Assembly: GCA_029262955.1 (NCBI GenBank)
Contig: JAJCYL010000096.1
Coordinates: forward strand, 1 to 5,554
Source of the DNA: Cytophagales bacterium
Lineage (GTDB): Bacteria > Bacteroidota > Bacteroidia > Cytophagales > Cyclobacteriaceae
Reading direction: 5' to 3'
DNA: 5,554 nt
The notes under the pieces were generated by a model. It saw only the letters and a program-made list of their open reading frames with translations. It searched no databases and was not told the DNA's origin. Shown here piece after piece: positions 1-5,554 of this stretch. Positions within the stretch are counted from its first letter, which is position 1, and each line of letters begins with the position of its first letter. The translations under genes and the position numbers were made by a program.

Positions 1-489
1 GTTCAGGTAGATGGTAATATTAAGCTACCTATAATCGATTTAGTCAAGCTGGAAGGGCTTACCATTCAGGAGGGCGAAGAGTTGTTAGAGGAACTTTATG
101 ATCAGTATTACATTGATTCATACGTCAAGCTCAGTTATAAAAGTAAAAGAGTTATAGTCTTAGGATCAACGGGTGGACAAGTTGTTCCATTGCCCCATGA
201 GAACATGTCATTGATTGAAGTGATCGCATTAGCAGGCGGAGTGAACCAGGATGGGAAAGCACACAACATAAGATTGATACGAGGAGATTTGAATAACCCT
301 TCGGTCTATTTAATTGATTTAGGTACAATTAATGGAATGAAGGCTTCAATTTTGAATGTTGAACCTGGTGATATTGTGTATATTGAACCAAGACGTAGAA
401 TTTTCTTCGAAGCCCTTAGTGATGTTACACCCATTTTGAGTTTGGTCACAAGCCTCGTAACTTTAGCTTTTGTTTTATCAAATCTATGA
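1..489 (+). CDS. Wza-type polysaccharide export protein, C-terminal part (5' end outside window)
   Basis: The reading frame is open from base 1 to the TGA at 487-489, giving 162 residues of a protein whose start lies upstream. Residues 1-46 of the fragment look like the end of a Poly_export (PF02563) domain: the opening VQVDGNIKLPIIDLVKLEG fits its usual 'G-x-I-x-L-P' pattern. Residues about 49-105 resemble an SLBB ligand-binding fold, including SLIEVIALAGGV and a following basic strand. A PGDIVYIEP motif (122-130) closes this part. The last 22 residues or so (141-162) are hydrophobic and could be a membrane-spanning helix. Family members are outer-membrane lipoproteins that form the export channel for capsule or exopolysaccharide; the lipoprotein signal would be outside the window. 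The stop overlaps the next gene's start by 4 bases, so the pair is almost certainly co-transcribed and translationally coupled. TTG at 82 is internal to the domain and is not the start. Family assignment is strong; the exact polysaccharide is unknown. Confidence 0.9.
   Translation, partial: VQVDGNIKLPIIDLVKLEGLTIQEGEELLEELYDQYYIDSYVKLSYKSKRVIVLGSTGGQVVPLPHENMSLIEVIALAGGVNQDGKAHNIRLIRGDLNNPSVYLIDLGTINGMKASILNVEPGDIVYIEPRRRIFFEALSDVTPILSLVTSLVTLAFVLSNL
486..489 (+). promoter_or_regulatory. ATGA stop-start overlap, Wza-type gene to Wzc-type gene
   Basis: The TGA of the export protein (487-489) overlaps the ATG of the kinase (486-488). There is no Shine-Dalgarno upstream, so termination-reinitiation coupling probably keeps the channel and the co-polymerase in proportion. 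The coupling is inferred from the overlap alone. Confidence 0.7.
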
Positions 490-2885
490 TGGAGGGCAAT
501 TCTGATCCATATAGCCATCATTCACAAGAACAAGACGATCTTCTTAACAATGTTGATCTTGACAAGATAGGTATTGTTTTCAGGAAGAGTATTTTTTGGT
601 TGTGCTTAATATTTATAGTTACCTGCTCATCTGCCTATCTCTATGTCCGTTACACAAAGCCTCTATTTGAGTCTGAGTCTACATTGAAATTAGATATCCA
701 AAATGAGGCGAGCATTATTGGCATTAACAATCCTCTTGAAAACCCATCAATTGCCGGCTTGTCAGGCGAGATAGAATTACTCAAATCTGACTTATTCTTC
801 GATCATGTTGTCAAAGCAATCAACTATGACGTATCATATTATTATTATGGTCAGATATTAACAGAAGAGCGCTACAGGAATTCTCCATTTATAGTTAGCT
901 ATAAGTTAAAAAACACCTCCTTTTTCGACCGACCCTTTGATATTGAAATCATTGACGAGAAATCTTTTGTGTTATCCTATGAATATGATGGTGTGAGCTT
1001 TAATGATCCTTATCAGTTTGGGAGTGAAATTCAGAATGAGTTATTCAATTTATTAATTGAAAAGACATCTGCATTTAGTAACTCTAATGGTGTGGGGAGG
1101 TATTATTTCACAGTTAATAGCAATGCAGCTCTAAACAACTACTTCAGAGAAAATATAATAGTAGAGCCACTCAACTTCAATGCAAAAACCATAAGGATTT
1201 CCTTAAGAGATCACAATAAATTCAAAGCGAGAGCTTTTGTAACGGCCATCGATACTATTTATTTGGCCTATACCAAAGAGCACAAAAACAAAGCGATTGA
1301 ACAAAAAATAGACTTCCTCAATACTCAATTGGAAGAGACTAATTTGAGGCTTGAGAGTTATGAGGACTATTTTGAAAATTTTACAATTACACACAGGACC
1401 ACTAGCTTAGAGAATGACCTCGGAGTTGCCATTTCTAGATTAGAGGCCCTGGATACTCAATATGTTGAGTTGAAGACCAGTCTATCTCATCTAGAATTGA
1501 TCATTGGGCAAATCAAGGCAAGGCAACCAATGATTATCGGTCCTTTATCAATTTCATCTCTACCCAATTCATTGGCGGAATCTCTCACGGAATATAATGA
1601 CTTGAGAAGTGAACGTGAAACAAAACTGGCCTCATATAATGAGAATACCTTTGTTATTCAACAGATTGATCAGAGATTGGGTAGCGTTGAAAATGAGGTG
1701 AAAAGGCTCTTCGATGAATACAAGAACATACTTGAGGATCAAATTGAAACTGTCGATTCGCGAAGAGCAATCCTTGAAAGCAGCTTTGTTCAATTGCCCT
1801 CAATGGGCACTGAATTTAGAAAGAACCGAAGATTTTACAATTTACAAGATGAAACCTATTTGCAACTTGTAAAAAGTAAATCTGAATTGGAAATAGCAAG
1901 GGCGGGAACGGTGACCAATTTTATTGTCTTATCTCCAGCGTCCGATCCTGCTGCACCGGTCGAGCCTCAAAAGTTATTAATCTATGGATTGGGTTTGGTA
2001 GCTGGTCTTGTTTTTGCAGTATTCTTCATTTTGATCCGTTATTTACTGCATAATAAAATCAACGGAATTAAAGAAATTGAACGATTGGTTAAGGCTCCGA
2101 TCCTGGGGTCCATTCCTCAACATAATGGCAGTGAGACCATGGTTACCAGACTGGTAATTGATCAGAATCCTAAATCTGGTATTAGCGAGGCACTACGAGC
2201 TGTTCGAACTAATATGGAATTTCTTATTCCAAATGTAACAAAACGGGTGATATCCATTACCTCAACAATAAGTGGAGAAGGCAAGACATTTATATCCGTA
2301 AATCTAGGAGCCATACTGGCTTTATCGAATAAGAAAGTGGTGATTGTTGATCTCGACATGAGGAAGCCAAAGGTTCATCTCACCTTCGGTGATGACATTG
2401 GTGATTGTGGAGTGAGTACGATTCTTATTGGAAAAAACTCCATTGCGAATTGTGTGAGAGATACTGAGATAAAGGGGTTATCCTATATCACCTCTGGGCC
2501 GACTCCACCAAACCCATCAGAACTATTATTGGGTAATGAGTTTAATACATTTTTAGCGGATCTCAAGAAAAAGTTTGATGTGGTGATTTTAGATACTCCT
2601 CCGGTGGGGTTGGTAACTGATGGCGTTTTGGCCATGCAAAAATCAGACTTATCTATTTATGTATTTAGGGCAGACTATTCTCACAAATCATTCGTTAACA
2701 GCCTAAACAATCTGGTTAATACTAACCAATTTAAGAATCTATCCGTTCTGATCAATTCGGTTAAATATTCAAAGACCTATGGTTATGGTCATGGTTATGG
2801 ATATGGAAGTGGATATTATGATGACCAAGAAACAAAGAATGGAAAGCTTTTTAAAATCCCTAAATCTTTAAGTCTAAATAAATGA
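486..2885 (+). CDS. Wzc-type polysaccharide co-polymerase / bacterial tyrosine autokinase
   Basis: This complete 799-residue inner-membrane protein controls polymer length and export through cycles of tyrosine autophosphorylation. Residues 1-34 are a polar cytoplasmic N-terminus. TM1 is at about 35-54, and a periplasmic Wzz-like region follows. Probable coiled coils lie around 265-340 and 363-430. A GNVR-like segment spans 440-474, then a proline-rich stretch (SPASDPAAPVEP, 483-494) and TM2 at about 497-520. The cytoplasmic BY-kinase has the oligomerisation motif ExxRxxR (E568, R571, R574), Walker A SGEGKT (596-601, K600), Walker A' VDLDMR (D622, D624) and Walker B VVILDTPP (699-706, D703). 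Seven tyrosines lie between 761 and 778 and are the expected autophosphorylation cluster. All key motifs are intact, and the length is typical of the one-chain Wzc form. The ATG at 486 overlaps the upstream stop; a second ATG at 489 is equally possible and changes one residue. No cognate Wzb-type phosphatase is visible in the window. Confidence 0.96.
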   Translation: MMEGNSDPYSHHSQEQDDLLNNVDLDKIGIVFRKSIFWLCLIFIVTCSSAYLYVRYTKPLFESESTLKLDIQNEASIIGINNPLENPSIAGLSGEIELLKSDLFFDHVVKAINYDVSYYYYGQILTEERYRNSPFIVSYKLKNTSFFDRPFDIEIIDEKSFVLSYEYDGVSFNDPYQFGSEIQNELFNLLIEKTSAFSNSNGVGRYYFTVNSNAALNNYFRENIIVEPLNFNAKTIRISLRDHNKFKARAFVTAIDTIYLAYTKEHKNKAIEQKIDFLNTQLEETNLRLESYEDYFENFTITHRTTSLENDLGVAISRLEALDTQYVELKTSLSHLELIIGQIKARQPMIIGPLSISSLPNSLAESLTEYNDLRSERETKLASYNENTFVIQQIDQRLGSVENEVKRLFDEYKNILEDQIETVDSRRAILESSFVQLPSMGTEFRKNRRFYNLQDETYLQLVKSKSELEIARAGTVTNFIVLSPASDPAAPVEPQKLLIYGLGLVAGLVFAVFFILIRYLLHNKINGIKEIERLVKAPILGSIPQHNGSETMVTRLVIDQNPKSGISEALRAVRTNMEFLIPNVTKRVISITSTISGEGKTFISVNLGAILALSNKKVVIVDLDMRKPKVHLTFGDDIGDCGVSTILIGKNSIANCVRDTEIKGLSYITSGPTPPNPSELLLGNEFNTFLADLKKKFDVVILDTPPVGLVTDGVLAMQKSDLSIYVFRADYSHKSFVNSLNNLVNTNQFKNLSVLINSVKYSKTYGYGHGYGYGSGYYDDQETKNGKLFKIPKSLSLNK
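2778..2819 (+). repeat. Gly/Tyr hexamer repeat (TATGGT/TATGGA-like) in the kinase tail
   Basis: Fourteen codons encode YGYGHGYGYGSGYY (residues 765-778 of the kinase). At the DNA level this is an imperfect tandem array of 6-base units of the form TATGGT, CATGGT, TATGGA and AGTGGA. It supplies six of the seven tyrosines of the C-terminal autophosphorylation cluster; the seventh, Y761, lies just before it. Glycine-tyrosine tails are common in this kinase family. The near-identical units mean copy number could change by slippage without shifting the frame, which is inference. Confidence 0.8.
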
Positions 2886-2946
2886 TCTGGCTTCTACGCT
2901 TTGAACATTTAATTCTTTATTTTAACTGGTAATTGAACAGACATTA
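2886..2946 (+). other. 61-base intergenic gap between the kinase and TPR genes
   Basis: This is the longest non-coding stretch in the window and is AT-rich. I see no GC-rich hairpin followed by a T-run, so no intrinsic terminator. There is a TTTG at 2900-2903 and a TATTTTAA at 2918-2925, loosely like the Bacteroidota -33 (TTTG) and -7 (TAnnTTTG) elements. Their spacing of 14 bases is too short for the usual 19-21, so I do not call a promoter. Read-through from the capsule genes is possible. Confidence 0.5.
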
Positions 2947-4353
2947 ATGGCAGAAGATTTCAAGAGAGATAGGTATTCGGAATTAATTCGAAAATTCGAA
3001 GCCCACCTCAGTGATAAAGAAAGCCACTACTTTGATTCTGAGGCTTTTGAGGAGATTATCAACTACTATTTAACTCAAGGAAAGCTGAATGAAGCCTTGC
3101 ACGCCAGTGGCCTTTCAATTGATCAATTTCCATTTTCAGCTGAGTTAATGCTTCTTAGGGCCCAATTACTGAGTGACATGCACAAGAGTAATGAAGCCCT
3201 TAATTTGTTGGAGGATTTGTTGAGAATTCAGCCAAACGATCCTGAAGTTTTATGTATTAGAGGTAATGTGCATTTAGACCTTGAGCAGTATGATAGTGCA
3301 ATTGTCGATTTTGAACAGGCACTGATATTAAGTTCAGAGCCTGATGAAATCAACTATAACATTGGTATCGCTTATCAGAGTAAGGGTGATTACAAAGCTG
3401 CAGTGGATTATTACAAAAATTCTATTAATACAAACCTACATCATGAGAATGCGCTATATGAATTAGCCTTTTGTCTTGAAGCGCTGGGGGAACTAGAAAC
3501 CAGTTTATCTTATTATCAAAAATTTATCGATGAGGACCCATATTCTGAATTTGCCTGGTACAACTTGGGAATTGTACTTAGTAAGTTAGGCAGGTTTAAG
3601 GAGGGCATCGACGCTTATGAATATGCGATTGCTATAGATGATGATTTTAGTTCGGCTCATTTTAATATGGCAAATGCATTAATGAGTCTTGAAAGATACA
3701 CGGAAGCGATTGATGCCTATAAGCGCACAATAAAAAAAGAAGGGACAAGCTCAGAATCATACTATTGCATAGCAGAAGCTTATGAGAAATTAGAGCAATA
3801 TGAACTGGCTATTAGATACTTCAGGAAATCGGCCAAAATTGATCCGTTTTACGGTGAAGCCTGGTTTGGTATTGGCTATTGCCTATCCATGCAAGAGAAA
3901 TATCATGAAGCCATTCATTTCATTAACAAGGCTTTAAAATTCAGCATTGAGAATGCCGAATACTGGTTAGCGTTGGCAATTTCTGAATTCAAAGTTGGCA
4001 ATTTGGTTTCTGCACAAGATGCTTTTGAGGAAGCCAGCCAGCTTGACCCTACTAATGCTGAAATATGGCTTGAGTGGTCGTGGATATATTATGAACAAGG
4101 TAATTATCATAGAGCGACTGAACTGGTATTAAATGGCATTGAAGAGTGTGCGGAAGACTCTAACCTTTATTATCGCATTACCGCCTACTTAATTACCGAT
4201 GGTAAATACAAACAGGCCTTTAACTTTTTAGAAAATGCTTTAGTTTTGGACTTTGAAAATCATACAGTCTTGTTTGAGTTTTTCCCCAAACTTGAGACCC
4301 AAAAAGCATTATTCAGAATCATCGATCAATACAGAAAAAAGAATTCTAAATGA
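2947..4353 (+). CDS. Tetratricopeptide-repeat (TPR) protein, twelve tandem repeats
   Basis: This 468-residue, probably cytoplasmic protein has no signal peptide and no membrane segment. Counting from the clear repeat at residue 201 (W204, L207, G208, A227), the 34-residue period holds without gaps from about 31 to 438. Repeats start at 31, 65, 99, 133, 167, 201, 235, 269, 303, 337, 371 and 405. Position 4 is usually aromatic or hydrophobic (W204, Y272, W306, W340, W374, Y408), position 7 hydrophobic and position 8 mostly small. Such an array forms a right-handed superhelix that binds peptides or proteins; no catalytic domain is attached. ATG 2947 is the first ATG after the in-frame stop at 2923-2925. 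The preceding sequence lacks a Shine-Dalgarno, as is usual in Bacteroidota. The stop codon overlaps the start of the phosphosulfolactate synthase gene by 4 bases, so the two proteins are likely made together. The binding partner is unknown; a scaffold or regulator for its operon neighbours is inference. Confidence 0.93.
   Translation: MAEDFKRDRYSELIRKFEAHLSDKESHYFDSEAFEEIINYYLTQGKLNEALHASGLSIDQFPFSAELMLLRAQLLSDMHKSNEALNLLEDLLRIQPNDPEVLCIRGNVHLDLEQYDSAIVDFEQALILSSEPDEINYNIGIAYQSKGDYKAAVDYYKNSINTNLHHENALYELAFCLEALGELETSLSYYQKFIDEDPYSEFAWYNLGIVLSKLGRFKEGIDAYEYAIAIDDDFSSAHFNMANALMSLERYTEAIDAYKRTIKKEGTSSESYYCIAEAYEKLEQYELAIRYFRKSAKIDPFYGEAWFGIGYCLSMQEKYHEAIHFINKALKFSIENAEYWLALAISEFKVGNLVSAQDAFEEASQLDPTNAEIWLEWSWIYYEQGNYHRATELVLNGIEECAEDSNLYYRITAYLITDGKYKQAFNFLENALVLDFENHTVLFEFFPKLETQKALFRIIDQYRKKNSK
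4350..4353 (+). promoter_or_regulatory. ATGA stop-start overlap, TPR gene to ComA-like gene
   Basis: The TGA of the TPR gene (4351-4353) overlaps the ATG of the phosphosulfolactate synthase homologue (4350-4352). The upstream bases are A-rich without a Shine-Dalgarno. The overlap suggests coupled translation and ties these two otherwise unrelated protein families together. Confidence 0.7.
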
Positions 4354-5111
4354 ATTATGAGCTCACCGACCTTCCTGAGAGGACCAGAAAACCTCGGCAG
4401 GAAGGGTTTACTATGGCCATGGATAAAGGCCTTAGCCTTCGAGAAGTGGAGGACTTCATAGATGTCGCAAGTCAGTATACAGATATAGTTAAGCTTGGCT
4501 GGGCAACATCATATGTGACTCCAAAGCTTCATGAAAAAATTGAACTCTATAGATCCGCTAACATTCCTGTTTATCTGGGAGGAACTTTGTTTGAAGCGTT
4601 TATCATAAGAGATCAATTGGATGATTATCGGAAAGTTCTGGATAAATACAAACTGGAGTATGCTGAAGTATCTGACGGGTCAATTGAGATCGATCATGGC
4701 AAAAAGTGTGAAATAATTAGGACACTATGTGACCAGGTTACTGTATTGTCAGAAGTGGGTTCTAAGGATGCTGAAAAAATAATTCCACCTTATCAGTGGA
4801 TTGAGTTAATGCAAACAGAACTTGAAGCTGGTGCCTGGAAAGTAATTGGTGAAGCTCGAGAATCAGGCAATGTGGGATTATTTAGGCCAACTGGCGAAGT
4901 GCGTTCGGGCTTGGTTCAGGAGATTTTAACTCAAATTCCAAATGATAAAATTATATGGGAAGCACCTCAGAAGGAACAACAAGTCTGGTTTGTAAAGCTG
5001 TGTGGTGCCAATGTTAATTTGGGCAATATTGCTCCCAGTGAGATGATTTCGCTGGAGACAGTTCGACTTGGTTTGAGAGGAGATACCTTTCATCTTTTTC
5101 TAAAAAATTGA
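4350..5111 (+). CDS. comA: Phosphosulfolactate synthase-like protein (ComA / HSA32 family)
   Basis: This complete 253-residue protein matches the ComA family in length and motif order: RKPR (13-16), MDKGLSL (24-30), KLGWATS (48-54), GGTLFE (77-82), EVSDGSI (106-112), SEVGSKD (134-140), GEARESG (167-173), WEAPQKEQQVW (203-213), NVNLGNI (221-227) and LETVRLGLRGDT (235-246). In methanogens ComA is a TIM-barrel, magnesium-dependent enzyme that adds sulfite to phosphoenolpyruvate to give (2R)-phosphosulfolactate, the first step to coenzyme M. The same family includes the plant heat-stress protein HSA32, whose role is not CoM synthesis. No comB, comC, comD or comE is visible here, so CoM production is unlikely to be the job. 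In Bacteroidota a sulfonate made this way might feed sulfolactate, cysteate or sulfonolipid (capnine) metabolism, but that is inference. The ATG at 4350 sits in an ATGA overlap with the TPR gene, and the conserved N-terminal RKPR motif supports this start. Family call is strong; activity and role are uncertain. Confidence 0.92.
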   Translation: MNYELTDLPERTRKPRQEGFTMAMDKGLSLREVEDFIDVASQYTDIVKLGWATSYVTPKLHEKIELYRSANIPVYLGGTLFEAFIIRDQLDDYRKVLDKYKLEYAEVSDGSIEIDHGKKCEIIRTLCDQVTVLSEVGSKDAEKIIPPYQWIELMQTELEAGAWKVIGEARESGNVGLFRPTGEVRSGLVQEILTQIPNDKIIWEAPQKEQQVWFVKLCGANVNLGNIAPSEMISLETVRLGLRGDTFHLFLKN

Positions 5112-5124
5112 TCGGTTTCAAATT

Positions 5125-5554
5125 GTGAGAACCTTTAAGGATTGGGTACTACTTTATTTCAAGGGAGTTGGGATGGGAGGTGCAGATGTAGTTCCCGGAG
5201 TTTCAGGTGGAACCATTGCATTTATCACCGGCATATATGAAGAATTAATAGACTCCATCAAACTTCTTGATCTCAAGGCCATAGGATTATTATTTCAATT
5301 TCGTTTAAGAGATTTCTGGTCGGCAATCAATGGCTCTTTCTTATTGGTATTAGTACTTGGCATTGGTACAAGCATTTTGTCATTGGCGAAACTGATCACT
5401 TATTTGCTTAATGCATTTCCCATTCAAGTTTGGTCCTTTTTTTTCGGATTAATAATTATTTCGGCTCTTTCCGTCGGGACTCAAATAAGGAATAAAAATT
5501 GGATCGCTATTATTTCTGGAATCATAGGTATTTTCATCGCATACGGAATTACCT
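5125..5554 (+). CDS. DUF368 family membrane protein, PopT-type undecaprenyl-phosphate translocase (3' end outside window)
   Basis: The frame is open from just after an in-frame TAA at 5101-5103 to the right edge, giving 143 residues of a family whose members are usually about 300 long. The best start is GTG 5125, 13 bases after the preceding stop. The next candidate, ATG 5173, would remove the conserved lead-in that ends in YFKGVGMGGADVVPGVSGGT (11-30). The PGVSGGT signature (24-30), followed by IAFITGIYEELI, is the hallmark of DUF368. Hydrophobic segments at about 69-87, 103-118 and 126-142 are probable membrane helices. DUF368 proteins (PopT) have been shown to be polyprenyl-phosphate transporters that return undecaprenyl phosphate to the cytoplasmic face, where peptidoglycan, O-antigen and capsule units are assembled. 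Its position after capsule export genes fits that role. The fragment shows no frameshift. Family assignment is strong; transport by this particular protein is inferred from the family. Confidence 0.9.
   Translation, partial: MRTFKDWVLLYFKGVGMGGADVVPGVSGGTIAFITGIYEELIDSIKLLDLKAIGLLFQFRLRDFWSAINGSFLLVLVLGIGTSILSLAKLITYLLNAFPIQVWSFFFGLIIISALSVGTQIRNKNWIAIISGIIGIFIAYGIT

Noticed and set aside
306..521. 71-codon open frame on the - strand
   Set aside because: It lies antisense across the end of the export gene and start of the kinase gene, both strongly supported. Its product has no recognisable domain.
596..601. Not recorded as a defect: Walker A of the kinase reads SGEGKT at residues 596-601 rather than PGEGKS/T
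   Set aside because: The position before the first glycine varies in this family, and the glycines and K600 are intact. Coordinates given here are residue numbers in the kinase; in bases this is 2271-2288.
1203..1394. 63-codon open frame on the - strand
   Set aside because: It is antisense to the periplasmic region of the kinase gene, with no family features; a shadow of the real gene.
2162..2359. 65-codon open frame on the - strand
   Set aside because: It is antisense to the conserved Walker A region of the kinase, whose conservation explains the open frame.
2900..2925. Possible Bacteroidota promoter (TTTG ... TATTTTAA) before the TPR gene
   Set aside because: The -7 element matches only in part and the spacer is 14 rather than 19-21 bases; too weak to call in AT-rich DNA.
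5112..5124. Terminator between the ComA-like gene and the DUF368 gene
   Set aside because: Thirteen bases without a hairpin or T-run cannot hold an intrinsic terminator; the genes are more likely co-transcribed.

Overview
The window looks like chromosomal DNA from a Bacteroidota bacterium, most likely of a Cytophagales-type (gliding or marine) lineage. The DNA is AT-rich. No start codon is preceded by a convincing Shine-Dalgarno sequence. The Wza-type protein ends in a hydrophobic helix, and the protein sequences have a Bacteroidota flavour. The lineage call is inference from style, not a database match. All genes lie on the + strand and coding density is very high; the largest gap is 61 bases.

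Bases 1-2885 are the end of a surface-polysaccharide (capsule/EPS) export module. The first gene is the C-terminal part of a Wza-type outer-membrane export protein, cut by the window edge. It overlaps by 4 bases (ATGA) a complete 799-residue Wzc-type co-polymerase fused to a bacterial tyrosine kinase. Together they form the Wzx/Wzy-dependent export machine: the kinase and co-polymerase in the inner membrane controls chain length and assembly, and the export protein forms the outer-membrane channel.

After a 61-base gap comes a second tight group. It holds a 468-residue protein made almost entirely of twelve gapless 34-residue TPR repeats. This overlaps by 4 bases (ATGA) a ComA-type phosphosulfolactate synthase (PEP plus sulfite). 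Thirteen bases later a DUF368/PopT-type membrane protein begins at a GTG codon and runs off the right edge. DUF368 proteins recycle undecaprenyl phosphate, the lipid carrier on which capsule repeat units are built, so this gene has a plausible functional link to the export genes. The role of the ComA homologue here is unclear: no other coenzyme M genes are visible, and sulfonate or sulfonolipid metabolism is one possibility.

I see no RNA genes, mobile elements, CRISPR arrays or convincing terminators. The points most worth a second look are the TPR-ComA-PopT grouping next to a capsule kinase, the very regular TPR array, and the Gly/Tyr hexamer repeat in the kinase tail. I did not find a clearly new defence system or mobile system.
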